Shown here piece by piece: positions 48,521 through 57,606 of a DNA stretch of 64,000 bases. The position numbers were made by a program, and so were the translations under genes. Source of the stretch: CADEEV01 sp032127875 (GTDB taxonomy: Bacteria; Acidobacteriota; Vicinamibacteria; Fen-336); assembly GCA_032127875.1 (NCBI GenBank), contig JAQBHI010000158.1, forward strand, positions 1-64,000. The letters run 5' to 3'. A model generated the notes under the pieces. That model searched no databases, was not told the origin of the DNA, and saw only the letters and a program-made list of their open reading frames with translations. The stretch's first letter is position 1. The number at the start of each line of letters is the position of its first letter.

Positions 48521-49849
48521 CTATAGACCCAGGTCGGTGAGGGCGCGCTCCAGGATGGCCGCGGCCTCCTCCAGTTCCCCGTCGGTAATCACGAAGGGCG
48601 GCGCCAGCATCACCACGTCGCCGCCCAGACCGGCGCCGCCGCCACCCGTGTAGGTCACGAGCCCCAGCTCGAAGCAGCGCGCGGCCAGGATCGCGGAGCG
48701 GTGCTCCTCCGATGGAAACGGGGCGTGGCTGGCCCGGTCTGCGACGATCTCGACGCCGACCATCAGGCCGCGGCCGCGGACGTCGCCCACGTGAGGGTGT
48801 GCGATGAGTGGCTGCAGCCGGCGCAGCAGCTTCTCGCCCTGTACGCGCGAGCGCTCCACGAGATCTTCCCGCTCCAGGATCTGCAGCGTCGCGAGGCAGG
48901 CCGCCGCCGTGACGGGGTTGTGGGAGTACGTGAAGCCGTGGATGAAGCCCCCGGACTGCGCGAGCTTGTCGACGATCTTCTCGCTGACGAGCGCCGCGCC
49001 CACGGGCATGTAGCCCCCCGACATGCCCTTGCCGCAGGTCACGATGTCCGGGCTGACTCCGCTCCACTCGATTCCGAACCAGCGGCCGGTGCGGCCGAAC
49101 CCGATCATCACCTCGTCGTCGATGTAGAGGACCCCGTAACGGGTGCAGATCTCCCGAGCGCGGCGTGCGTAGTCCTCGGGCGGGATACCGGCGCCGGCGG
49201 AGGCACCCAGGATCGGTTCGGTGATGTAGGCCGATATCGTCTCGGGCCCCTCGCGCTGAATCACCGCCTCCAGGTCTTCGACGCAGACGACCTCGCACTC
49301 CGGATAGGTCTGGCCGAGCGGGCAACGATAGCAAAACGGCGACATCACCTCGGGCTGCGGCCGGATCATCGGCGCGTATGGCAGCCGCAGGCGCGGACGC
49401 CCCGACACGGCCAACGTCGCCAGCGTGTTGCCGTGGTAGGAGATGGAACGCCCTATGATCTTGTGGCGCGACTCCTGGCCGTTCGCGACGTGATACGCGC
49501 GCGCCAGCTTGATGGCCGTTTCGTTGGCCTCGGAGCCGCCTGACACGAGGTACAGGCGATTGCAGTCGCCGGGGGTGTGCTTCGCGAGGCGCGCAGCGTA
49601 CTCCTCGATCACCTCGCTCGTGAAGTGCGTGCCGTGGACGTAGGCAGCGCGGCCGGCCTGAAGCGCCATCGCCGAGGCGACCTCGCCGCGGCCGTGGCCG
49701 ATATTCACGACGACCGCGCCGCCCGATCCATCGATGTAGCGCCGCCCGTCGCGGTCCCAGAGGATCGCCCCGACTCCGTGATCGATCGCACGCATCTCGC
49801 GCCCGAGCGGGCGGTGAAAGACGTTCGAGCTGGGGTAAGCGTAAGCCAC
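48521..49849 (-). CDS. Second class III aminotransferase
   Basis: 442 residues from the GTG at 49849-49847; the open frame reaches further but lies in the P5C dehydrogenase gene. The PLP lysine is in IVTCGKGMSGGYMPVGAALVSE, the phosphate loop in VSGGSEANETAIKLARAYHV and the Asp in LYIDDEVMIGFGRTGRWFG. It carries the same CYRCP-x7-C-x3-C cluster as the gene after it. The C-terminal GGGGAGLGGD insertion is glycine-rich. Related proteins act on beta-alanine, putrescine or adenosylmethionine-8-oxononanoate; the catabolic neighbours favour the first two. Confidence 0.9.
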   Translation of the reverse strand: MAYAYPSSNVFHRPLGREMRAIDHGVGAILWDRDGRRYIDGSGGAVVVNIGHGRGEVASAMALQAGRAAYVHGTHFTSEVIEEYAARLAKHTPGDCNRLYLVSGGSEANETAIKLARAYHVANGQESRHKIIGRSISYHGNTLATLAVSGRPRLRLPYAPMIRPQPEVMSPFCYRCPLGQTYPECEVVCVEDLEAVIQREGPETISAYITEPILGASAGAGIPPEDYARRAREICTRYGVLYIDDEVMIGFGRTGRWFGIEWSGVSPDIVTCGKGMSGGYMPVGAALVSEKIVDKLAQSGGFIHGFTYSHNPVTAAACLATLQILEREDLVERSRVQGEKLLRRLQPLIAHPHVGDVRGRGLMVGVEIVADRASHAPFPSEEHRSAILAARCFELGLVTYTGGGGAGLGGDVVMLAPPFVITDGELEEAAAILERALTDLGL

Positions 49850-49854
49850 GCTCG

Positions 49855-51423
49855 TCAGTGGACGATGGTTCGCGACTGCTCGCGCATGAACTGCTGGACG
49901 TAGTAGAGCCCGCCCGAAGCCTTGCCCGAGGAGCCGCTGCCCTTCCAGCCGCCAAAGGGCTGCACGCCGGGCCAGGCCCCGGTCGTTGCTCCGGCCTTGC
50001 GGTTCACGTAGACGACGCCGGCCTCGATCCTCTCGAGGAAGCGGTCCACTTCCTTCGCCTCGGCGCTGAAGAAGCCGGCGGTGAGCCCGTACTCCGTGCT
50101 GTTGGCGAGCCCCAGGGCTTCGTCGAGCGTCTCGAACGGGGCGACACAGACCATCGGCACGAACAGCTCGTTCTGGAACAGGAAGTGATCGTGCGGGAGG
50201 CCATCGACGATGCTCGGCGCCACGAAGTAGCCATGGGCCAGATCGCCGTCCGTGAGCGCCTTGCCACCGCTGAGCACCTCGCCGTCCTTCCAGGCCAGCT
50301 CGGCGTACTTCGCGTAGTCCTTGTAGGCGCGCTGGTGGATCAGCGGGCCGAGCCAGACGCCGTGCTGGCTCGGATCGCCGACGCTGATCCCCTGCGTCTT
50401 CCGCACCAGCAATTCCAGGAACTGGTCTTTGGCCGAGCGTTGCACGTAGACCCGCGAGCAGGCACTGCATTTCTGCCCCTGCAGGCCGAAGGCCGACCTC
50501 ATGACGCCTTCGGCGGCGTCCTCGAGATTGGCGGAGCTCATCACGATCGCAGGGTTCTTACCGCCCATCTCGGTGATGCAGGGCTTCGGGTAGTTCTGGC
50601 TGAAGCGGTGGTAGATGTTCATGCCCACGGCCTTCGAGCCGGTGAACAGGATCCCGTCTACGGCGGGGTGCGAGGTCAGCGCCTCGCCGGTTTCGGGGCC
50701 CGTACCGAAGACGAGGTGGAGCGCACCAGCCGGCACGCCCGCCTCGCGGAAGATGTTGTGGAGAGCGAGGGCGGTGAGCGGCGTCTCGTGACTCGGCTTC
50801 AGGACCACGGTGTTGCCTGCGACCAGGGCGCCCGAGACGGGACCTCCGGCCAGCGCAAAGGGAAAGTTGAAGGGGCTGATGATCACCCAGACGCCGTAGG
50901 GCCGCAGGACGGAGCGTGTCTCCTCGTTGGGTGTGAAGCGGGACATCGGCCGGTCGAAGCCGCCGTTCCTTTCCATCTGCTCGCAGTAGTAGCGGGCGAG
51001 GTCGGCGGTCTCGGTCACGTCACCCATCGCCTCCAGGCGGTTCTTGCCCGCTTCCAGGCTGACCAGGGCGGACAACTCGAAGCCCCGTTCCTCGATCAGG
51101 TCGGCGGCCTTGCGGATGATGGCCGAGCGCTCCTGCCAGGGCCGGCCGCTCCATTCGGGAAAACTCCGCTTCGCGGCCCGGACGGCGCGGTCGACGTCTT
51201 CCTTGGCCCCGATCGGGAACGAGCCGATGACGAGGCGAGTGTCGACGGGGCTGCGGTCCTCGAAGGAGCGCGGACTCATCACTTCCTGGCCATCGATCCG
51301 GTGCGGATGCGTGTTGCCGAACGACGCACGCACGCGTTCGACGGCCGCGTCGTACTTCTTCCGGAACTCTTCCGTCTGCCCCGCCGCCAGTGTGGCGTAG
51401 GTGACCCGCTCAGCAGTGCTCAT
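49855..51423 (-). CDS. L-glutamate gamma-semialdehyde (P5C) dehydrogenase
   Basis: 522 residues, as expected for RocA/PutA-type enzymes. Catalytic Cys in FGLQGQKCSACSRVYV, the general-base Glu in CITEMGGKNPAIV and the NAD-binding FNFPFALAGGPV and ILFTGSKAVG. It oxidises glutamate semialdehyde to glutamate, the step after ornithine aminotransferase or proline dehydrogenase. It is first in an operon with two aminotransferases, which fits ornithine or proline use. Its start is preceded by AAGGAG, and TAGAAT at 51475-51480 on the minus strand may be its -10. Confidence 0.94.
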   Translation of the reverse strand: MSTAERVTYATLAAGQTEEFRKKYDAAVERVRASFGNTHPHRIDGQEVMSPRSFEDRSPVDTRLVIGSFPIGAKEDVDRAVRAAKRSFPEWSGRPWQERSAIIRKAADLIEERGFELSALVSLEAGKNRLEAMGDVTETADLARYYCEQMERNGGFDRPMSRFTPNEETRSVLRPYGVWVIISPFNFPFALAGGPVSGALVAGNTVVLKPSHETPLTALALHNIFREAGVPAGALHLVFGTGPETGEALTSHPAVDGILFTGSKAVGMNIYHRFSQNYPKPCITEMGGKNPAIVMSSANLEDAAEGVMRSAFGLQGQKCSACSRVYVQRSAKDQFLELLVRKTQGISVGDPSQHGVWLGPLIHQRAYKDYAKYAELAWKDGEVLSGGKALTDGDLAHGYFVAPSIVDGLPHDHFLFQNELFVPMVCVAPFETLDEALGLANSTEYGLTAGFFSAEAKEVDRFLERIEAGVVYVNRKAGATTGAWPGVQPFGGWKGSGSSGKASGGLYYVQQFMREQSRTIVH

Positions 51424-51495
51424 CGAGGCTCTTAGCTCCTTGAACCCGGGGCAGCTTTTCCACCAGGGAACTTGGCATTCTACCGCGAGAGAAGA

Positions 51496-52269
51496 CTACT
51501 GGCGCCGCGAGCCGGCGCCCACGGGCGCCATCAGCGCGCCGAAGACGAGCATCAGGCTCGACACGTACGCCCACAGCAGCAGCGCGACCGAGAAGGCGAG
51601 CGGGCCGTAGAAGGCCTGCAGGTTCATCTGGCCGAGCTTCGCGACGAAAGCGTACTTGACCAGCTCCCAGGTGACGCCGCCCCAGAGCGCCGCGCGCAGG
51701 GCGACCCGGGTGCCCACCGTTTTCGACGGGATCAGCGTGTAGATCAGGAAGAACAGGCAGTACGTCAGCAGAAACGCGCTGGCCTTGGCGCTGAAGCCGG
51801 CGAGCAGCGGCCACGCCTTGCCGTAGTTCCGAGCCGTGATGGTGAGCCCGACGGACACGAATGCGAGACAGCCGCCGGCGACCGTCATCAGGAAGGCCAG
51901 GACGCGGCTCAGCAGGAAATGGCGCTCCGAGCGCCCGCCCCAGGCGCGGTTCAAGGCCATCTCCACCGGCATGAAGATCCCCGACGAAGCCCAGACGATG
52001 ACCAGCAGCGAAAACACCTCGAGCCCCTTCGCGATCCGGGTCAGGTTCTTGAGCGACGAGGCGATCGCCGCGTGACCGAACGGGATCAGCTCTTGCAACA
52101 GCAGCAGCAAGGCGGCGCCGGCACGGCTGCCTTGATAGCGCTGGGAGAATCCGGCCAGGACCAGCAGCAGCGGGAACAGACACAGCAGGAAGTTGAAGGC
52201 AATCGCGTTGGTCAGCACGGCGATGTCGCGGGAGAGCAGCGTCCCGACGGCCGACCACAGGCGCTTCAC
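51496..52269 (-). CDS. YihY/BrkB-family integral membrane protein
   Basis: 257 residues from the GTG at 52269-52267 (another GTG is just before). Six hydrophobic segments; the diagnostic stretches are IAFNFLLCLFPLLLVLAG, ASSGIFMPVEMALNRAWG and IYTLIPSKTV, with a final segment FSVALLLWAYVSSLMLVFGAL. Many annotated members were once called ribonuclease BN in error. The function is unknown; transport is suspected. It begins 8 bases after the permease stop and probably shares its transcript. Confidence 0.9.
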   Translation of the reverse strand: MKRLWSAVGTLLSRDIAVLTNAIAFNFLLCLFPLLLVLAGFSQRYQGSRAGAALLLLLQELIPFGHAAIASSLKNLTRIAKGLEVFSLLVIVWASSGIFMPVEMALNRAWGGRSERHFLLSRVLAFLMTVAGGCLAFVSVGLTITARNYGKAWPLLAGFSAKASAFLLTYCLFFLIYTLIPSKTVGTRVALRAALWGGVTWELVKYAFVAKLGQMNLQAFYGPLAFSVALLLWAYVSSLMLVFGALMAPVGAGSRRQ

Positions 52270-52277
52270 CACCGCGC

Positions 52278-53672
52278 CTACTCCCGCAGGGCGGGCGGCC
52301 GGGCGGCACGACGCCAATACGCGTACGCCGGCAGGCCCAGGGCCAGGAGCACGAGCCCGATGCCCGATTCCCTCGGCTTTTCCACGAGGGTGTTCACGAC
52401 CAGAGCCAGGGACGAGAGCACGAACAGCAGCGGCACCCAAGGGTAGCCCCAGGTCCGGTAGGGCCGCGCGGCTTGCGGCCGCGTGCGGCGCAGCACCAGC
52501 ACTGCGGCGCCAGTGGCCGCGTGAGACAGCACGACTGCGAACACCACGTAGGTGTAGAGCTGCTCGTAGCTGCCCGAGAACGTGAGCACGATCGCCCACA
52601 AGCCCTGGGCCAGGATGCAGGCTGCCGGCGTGCTGTAGCGGGGATGGATCCTGGCGAGGGCCGGGAAGAACACGCCGTCCTGGGCCATCGGCAGATAGAT
52701 GCGGGCTGCGTACAGGATCGTGGAGGAAATGCAGCCGAAGGTGGAGACGAGAACCGCGACCGAGATCAGCCGGCCCCCGATCGAACCGAACAGCGCCGCG
52801 GCGGCGGCCTCCCCGATGCGCGGCGTCTGCGCCATCGCCTCGACCGGAAGGGCGCGCACGTAGACGACGTTCATGAGCAGGTAGAGCAGCGTGACGGCGG
52901 CAGTGCCCGCGACCAGGCCGAGCGGCAGCTCGCGTTCGGGCCGCCGCATCTCGCCCGCCAGGTTGGTCACCGCGTACCACCCGTCGAAGCTCCACAGGAC
53001 CGCGATCATCGCGACTCCGACCGCCGCGACGAGGCCGCTCGCGGGCAGCGGGGCCAGCAGCTGCGGAGCGGCTGTCGCGGGAAGCAGCACGCCGAGCACC
53101 CCCAGTCCGATGATCGAGCCCACCTTCACCCAGGTCACGAAATTCTGGAGCCCGACTGCCTCGCGCAGGCCTACGTAATTCACGGCCGTGAGCAGCAGGA
53201 TCGCCAGCGCCCCGGCGAGCTGGCCGCCGTTGATCGGGAGCTGCCAGGGCCCGAGCGGAATCTCGACGAGCCGGTGAGCGGTCGAGAAAAACGGCAAGAA
53301 GGAGCCCAGGTACTCGCCAAAGCCGACTGCCAGCGTCGCGATCCCGCCCGACATGATCACGAAGAACGCAGCCCATCCGAACAGGAAGCCCCACAGCGGC
53401 CCGTACGTCTCGCGCAGGAAGTGGTACTGGCCGCCCGCCCTGGGGAACATCGCGCCCAGCTCCGCGTAGGTGAGTGCGCCGGCGAGGGTCAACAAGCCGC
53501 CCACGAGCCACACCGCCAGGACCAGGCCCGCGTGCGGCAAGGCACGGGCAATGTCGCCCGTGGTGATGAAGATTCCCGTTCCCAGGATCGAGCCGATCGT
53601 GATCAGCGCGGCGTCCAGCGCGCTGAGCCCACGGACCAACTGCGGCGAGGAACCGGCCTGCCCGTCGTGCAT
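52278..53672 (-). CDS. APC-superfamily amino acid permease
   Basis: 464 residues with about 12 membrane segments. The N-terminal SALDAALITIGSILGTGIFITTGDIA holds the GxGIF substrate-binding unwound helix. AELGAMFPRAGGQYHFLRETYGP and a later WSFDGWYAVTNLAGEMRRPERELP are characteristic of LAT-like/APC permeases. It imports amino acids by exchange or with protons. It heads the block that also encodes catabolic aminotransferases, but between them lies a 72-base gap with its own candidate promoter. Confidence 0.93.
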   Translation of the reverse strand: MHDGQAGSSPQLVRGLSALDAALITIGSILGTGIFITTGDIARALPHAGLVLAVWLVGGLLTLAGALTYAELGAMFPRAGGQYHFLRETYGPLWGFLFGWAAFFVIMSGGIATLAVGFGEYLGSFLPFFSTAHRLVEIPLGPWQLPINGGQLAGALAILLLTAVNYVGLREAVGLQNFVTWVKVGSIIGLGVLGVLLPATAAPQLLAPLPASGLVAAVGVAMIAVLWSFDGWYAVTNLAGEMRRPERELPLGLVAGTAAVTLLYLLMNVVYVRALPVEAMAQTPRIGEAAAAALFGSIGGRLISVAVLVSTFGCISSTILYAARIYLPMAQDGVFFPALARIHPRYSTPAACILAQGLWAIVLTFSGSYEQLYTYVVFAVVLSHAATGAAVLVLRRTRPQAARPYRTWGYPWVPLLFVLSSLALVVNTLVEKPRESGIGLVLLALGLPAYAYWRRAARPPALRE

Positions 53673-53681
53673 CGGGCCGGC

Positions 53682-53687
53682 ATTCTA
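53682..53687 (-). promoter_or_regulatory. -10-like hexamer close to the permease start
   Basis: On the minus strand TAGAAT ends 9 bases before the ATG at 53672, with no ribosome site between. Confidence 0.45.
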
Positions 53688-53743
53688 ACCGCAAGGAGGC
53701 CCTCAAGGGGCCGGCGGGGCCGCATGCTAAGCTGTTCTTTCCG

Positions 53744-54577
53744 ATGGTCGACGAGATCCGCATCCGGCTCGTGAAAGACCGGGCTGACTTCGATTCCTGC
53801 GTCCTGCTTCAGCGAGCGGTCTGGGGCCTGCTCGATCTCGAGATCACCTCGGCGATCCAGCTGATCGCCACGATTCACGCGGGCGGGATGTTGCACCTCG
53901 CGGAGACCGCCTCGGGCCAGGCGATTGGCTTCGCCTACGCCTTTCCCGCCTGGAGCGGCGGCGCGGCGCACCTCCATTCGGACATGGTCGCCGTGCTGCC
54001 CGAACACCAGAGGCAGGGCGTCGGCGTGCGCCTGAAGTGGGCCCAGCGCGACGCGGCACTGCGGCGCGGCCTCTCTCTCATCACCTGGACCTACGACCCG
54101 CTGCAGTCGCGCAACGCCCACATGAACCTGCGTCGCCTCGGCGCCACGGCTGTCGAGTTCCTGGAGGACTTCTACGGGATCACGACCTCGTCGCTCCACC
54201 ACGGCCTGCCGACCGACCGCCTGCTCGTGCGTTGGGAGCTCTCGGCCGAGCGCGTGGCCGAGCGTGCGCTCGGCGGCGAGCCCACCCGATCCGTGGCGGC
54301 GCCCGGGAGCCCCCGCATCAATGAGGTCAAGTGGCAGGCTGGCTGGCCCGTGACCTCGGAACCGCGTCTCGACCTGACGGCGCCCGAGCTGCTTCTCGAG
54401 ATCCCGCCGGACTGGGACGTGCTATGCCAGGCCGCGCCGCGCGTAGCGGAGGGTTGGCAGGCCACAGTGCGGCGCGCCCTCCAATCGTACTTTGCGCACG
54501 GCTACCAGGCGACCGACTTCGTCCCGACCGAGGAGGGCGGACGCCGGCGCCCGCTCTACGTGCTTCGCAAGCCCTGA
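53744..54577 (+). CDS. Predicted GNAT-family acetyltransferase (COG3375-like)
   Basis: 277 residues. The N-terminal half is a GNAT fold: IGFAYAFPAWSGGAAHLHSDMVAVLPEHQRQGVGVRLKWAQRD contains the V-x-P-x-x-x-x-x-G-x-G pyrophosphate loop, and TWTYDPLQSRNAHMNLRRLGATAVEF follows. This is the pattern of predicted acetyltransferases similar to o-succinylbenzoate-associated proteins. The C-terminal part (about 180-277) is specific to this group. The substrate is unknown. It is divergent from the permease. Confidence 0.85.
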   Translation: MVDEIRIRLVKDRADFDSCVLLQRAVWGLLDLEITSAIQLIATIHAGGMLHLAETASGQAIGFAYAFPAWSGGAAHLHSDMVAVLPEHQRQGVGVRLKWAQRDAALRRGLSLITWTYDPLQSRNAHMNLRRLGATAVEFLEDFYGITTSSLHHGLPTDRLLVRWELSAERVAERALGGEPTRSVAAPGSPRINEVKWQAGWPVTSEPRLDLTAPELLLEIPPDWDVLCQAAPRVAEGWQATVRRALQSYFAHGYQATDFVPTEEGGRRRPLYVLRKP

Positions 54578-54653
54578 GCGCTACTTCGCAGGCTTCGGGT
54601 CGTGGGTGGATGTGCACCGCCTTCCAACGTGACCGCGAGTCATCCCACCGCCC

Positions 54654-54683
54654 TTGACGCCGCGCGCCTCGTCATCTTAGAGT
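54654..54683 (+). promoter_or_regulatory. Sigma70-type promoter of the TonB-receptor gene
   Basis: TTGACG (54654-54659), 18 bases, TAGAGT (54678-54683). The transcript would start near 54690, giving a 70-base leader that ends in a GGAGG ribosome site before the ATG at 54760. Confidence 0.6.
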
Positions 54684-54759
54684 GGCGCCATCAGTGTCGT
54701 CTGGAATGCTAACCGCCGGGCGCTGACGCGGGGCGGCGCCGGCACGGAGGTCCGAAGCC

Positions 54760-57543
54760 ATGCGAAGGAACCTCGTCGCGCTTCTGGGTGTCGCCATGCT
54801 CTGGCTGCCCTCACCCGCCGCGGCCCAGCGCGTCACCGGCAACATCGTCGGGACGGCAAAGGACGACTCCAGCGCGGCCATGCCGGGCGTCACGGTGACG
54901 CTGAGCGGGCCGCTGATCAACGGAGCCCAAACGACCGTGACCAACGGTGAGGGCTTCTACCGCTTCATCGCCTTGCCGCCAGGCGTGTACAACGTCAGCT
55001 TCGCGCTTTCGGGCTTCGCAACGCTCAACCGGCAAGGCGTCAAAGTCGCGGTGGGCGGCACGGAAGAGATCAGCGTGCTGATGAAGGTGAAGCAGCAGGC
55101 CGAAGAGATCACCGTGATCGGCGAAGCGGCCCTGGTGGATACCCACACGAACCAGGTGAGCACCAACTACGACAAAGACTGGGTCCGCAACGCGCCCGTC
55201 CCGCGCTTCAGCATGTTCGACCTCCTCGCAGTCGCGCCCGGCGTCTCCCAGAACCTCCAGGGGGGGACGACGCTCTCGGTCTTCGGCTCCGGAACCGACG
55301 AGAACTCGTTCCAGATCGACGGGACCAACCTGACGTCGGCCACCACCGGCGAGGCCTGGCCGTATCCCAACACCGACGCGATCGAGGAGATCGAGGTCCT
55401 GTCTCTGGGCGCCCCCGCCGAGTACGGCAACCTCACCGGCGCTGTCCTGAACGTCGTGACACGCCAGGGAACCAACGACTTCCACGGCGACGTCAACTTC
55501 TACTTCCAGGCCGACGGCCTGACGAGCACCAACACGACGGCGGAGGAGGATGGGGGCTTCCCCTTCCATCGGGAGCACTTCTACGACGCCACCGCCCAGA
55601 TCCTGGGACCGATCATCAAGGACAAGCTCCACTTCTTCGCGTCGTATCAGTACCAGACGGACGCCAAGGCGCCGGCGGGCGTCGAGCCTCAATTCTTCAC
55701 CGACGAGACCGCCCATCGCCCCTTCTTCAAGCTGAACTGGCAGGTCAGCCCCAAGCACAAGCTGGGCTTCGCCTATCACAACGACTACTACAAGCTGCCG
55801 GGAACGCCGGCCGCGAACCTGTCGCCCAGCAACATCGGATCCGACAACGGCCAGAACCCGACGCCCAATCTCATGTACACGGGCGTGCTGTCGGACAAGA
55901 CCGTGCTCGAGGCTCGGGCGGCCGGTTTCTGGGGCCACGATCACCTGGACCCCCTCGTGGGACCCCTCGTCCAGCCCTACTTCTACGACCTCGACTCGGG
56001 CCAGGCCAGCGGCGGCCTCTACTCCTGGTACGACGACCGCACCTACCAGTCCGCCAGCAGCGTCAAGATCTCCCACTTCGCCGACAACTTCCTGGGCGCC
56101 AGCCACGACTTCAAGTTCGGTGTGCAGTACGTCAACGGCGGCGTCAACGACGGACGCTTCGGCTACAACGACCAGATCTTCACCTACGAGTACACCTACA
56201 CGGACTACTACGGGAACGACAGCACGTATCAGCTCGCCTACGGCTACGACTTTCCGATCTACTCCTACGCCGCGAACACCGACGGCGTCGGCCTCTTCTT
56301 CGACGACACGGTCCGGGTGAATGACAGGCTCACACTGAATCTCGGCCTGCGCTACGACCACAACAGGGCGCGCATTCCCAATCTCGACATCCTCGACGAC
56401 GCGGGCAATCCGACCGGGGATGTCATCCCGAAACGGGATCTCTACACCTGGAACGTCCTGGCGCCGCGCGTCGGCTTCAACCTCAAGCTCACCGGGGACG
56501 GGAAGACGGCCCTGAAAGGCCACTATGGCCGCTACTATCGGGGCGTCATCACGGCCGAGTACTCGGCGTCGGTGGGCACGTCTCCGGGCATCACTCGCGC
56601 GGGCGCCTATGACCTCGAAACCAACACCTTCATCGATCCCGTCGTCACCGGCTCCAGCCAGAACCAGTCCATCGACCCCAATTACAAGAACCCCTACACC
56701 GACCAGTTCATCGCCAGCCTGGAGCGAGAGCTGGGCGGCGACCTGGGGCTCTCGCTCCACTACGTCCACAAGCAGGGCCGGAGGGGCTCCGCCTGGCGGG
56801 ACACCACGGGCCAGTTCGAAGACGTGACGATCTTCGACGACACAGGGCCGGGAGCCACGGGGCAGGCGGTCGGGGTCAAGCGCATCTTGACCGACCCCGC
56901 GGACAGCCTTTTCGTGCTCTCGAACGACGAACGGATCAAGACCGACACGAATGCCTTCACCGCCCAGCTCAACAAGCGCATGTCCAGGGGCTGGCAGTTC
57001 ACGGCCGCCTATACCTACCTCGACTCGAAGGGGGTCCTGCCCTCGACCCGCCTCGGCCCAACCGACTCGCAGCGCGCGGCGGCTCGTTTCACGACCTTCG
57101 GCCAGAACCCCAACGACTTCGTCAACGCGGGGGGAAAGCTCCTCGCGGACCGTCCCCACACCTTCAAGACCCAGTTCGTGGCCGAGCTGCCCCATGGCTT
57201 CCTGGTCGGTGCCAACTACCTGTTCCAGAGCGGGCGGGCCTGGGCCCGGAGGTCGCGCATTGCCGACCTCGGTTACCCGAACCCTGTGGAGATCAACATC
57301 GACGAGCGCGACGGCAGCCGGCGCGTGCCCAACCAGAGCATCCTCGACGTGCGCCTCCAGAAGAGCTTCAAGTTCAGCGACCAGGTGCAATTCCGGGCTT
57401 TCGCCGATTTCCTGAACCTGTTCAACACGGGCAACCACCAGGGGGTGCTGGGCCGACGCGTGGACGTGCCGGAAACCTTCGGCGTTCCGAGCGACTTCCT
57501 GCTCCCGCGGCGGCTCATGCTGGGCGCCAAGCTGACGTTCTAG
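54760..57543 (+). CDS. TonB-dependent receptor with carboxypeptidase-regulatory-like domain
   Basis: 927 residues. Signal peptide (1-22, ending AAAQ). A carboxypeptidase-regulatory-like beta domain (about 24-105; GEGFYRFIALPPGVYNVSF) precedes the plug (about 120-245; YDKDWVRNAPVPRFSMFDLLAVAPG, GTDENSFQIDGTNLT, EYGNLTGAVLNVVTRQGTN). The rest is a large beta barrel ending in LMLGAKLTF, a C-terminal aromatic that fits outer-membrane insertion. Oar-like receptors of this layout are abundant in Acidobacteriota. The ligand is unknown. The gene ends in a hairpin shared with the convergent gene. Confidence 0.92.
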   Translation: MRRNLVALLGVAMLWLPSPAAAQRVTGNIVGTAKDDSSAAMPGVTVTLSGPLINGAQTTVTNGEGFYRFIALPPGVYNVSFALSGFATLNRQGVKVAVGGTEEISVLMKVKQQAEEITVIGEAALVDTHTNQVSTNYDKDWVRNAPVPRFSMFDLLAVAPGVSQNLQGGTTLSVFGSGTDENSFQIDGTNLTSATTGEAWPYPNTDAIEEIEVLSLGAPAEYGNLTGAVLNVVTRQGTNDFHGDVNFYFQADGLTSTNTTAEEDGGFPFHREHFYDATAQILGPIIKDKLHFFASYQYQTDAKAPAGVEPQFFTDETAHRPFFKLNWQVSPKHKLGFAYHNDYYKLPGTPAANLSPSNIGSDNGQNPTPNLMYTGVLSDKTVLEARAAGFWGHDHLDPLVGPLVQPYFYDLDSGQASGGLYSWYDDRTYQSASSVKISHFADNFLGASHDFKFGVQYVNGGVNDGRFGYNDQIFTYEYTYTDYYGNDSTYQLAYGYDFPIYSYAANTDGVGLFFDDTVRVNDRLTLNLGLRYDHNRARIPNLDILDDAGNPTGDVIPKRDLYTWNVLAPRVGFNLKLTGDGKTALKGHYGRYYRGVITAEYSASVGTSPGITRAGAYDLETNTFIDPVVTGSSQNQSIDPNYKNPYTDQFIASLERELGGDLGLSLHYVHKQGRRGSAWRDTTGQFEDVTIFDDTGPGATGQAVGVKRILTDPADSLFVLSNDERIKTDTNAFTAQLNKRMSRGWQFTAAYTYLDSKGVLPSTRLGPTDSQRAAARFTTFGQNPNDFVNAGGKLLADRPHTFKTQFVAELPHGFLVGANYLFQSGRAWARRSRIADLGYPNPVEINIDERDGSRRVPNQSILDVRLQKSFKFSDQVQFRAFADFLNLFNTGNHQGVLGRRVDVPETFGVPSDFLLPRRLMLGAKLTF

Positions 57544-57576
57544 AGGACCTCCCCGGGCGCGCTTCTGGCCCACCAT

Positions 57577-57601
57577 GCCGCGCGAAGTGAATTCGCGCGG
57601 C
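57577..57601. terminator. Perfect hairpin between convergent genes
   Basis: GCCGCGCGAA (57577-57586), loop GTGAA, TTCGCGCGGC (57592-57601): ten perfect base pairs in the 63 bases between the TonB receptor and the convergent sulfatase-like gene. It has no T tract and could end both transcripts. Confidence 0.6.
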
Positions 57602-57606
57602 GCCAG

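Noticed and set aside
54811..57576. 921-codon open frame antisense to the TonB receptor
   Set aside because: Same codon-bias effect; Val/Glu/Asp-rich repetitive translation with no domain, while the plus strand has a complete receptor.
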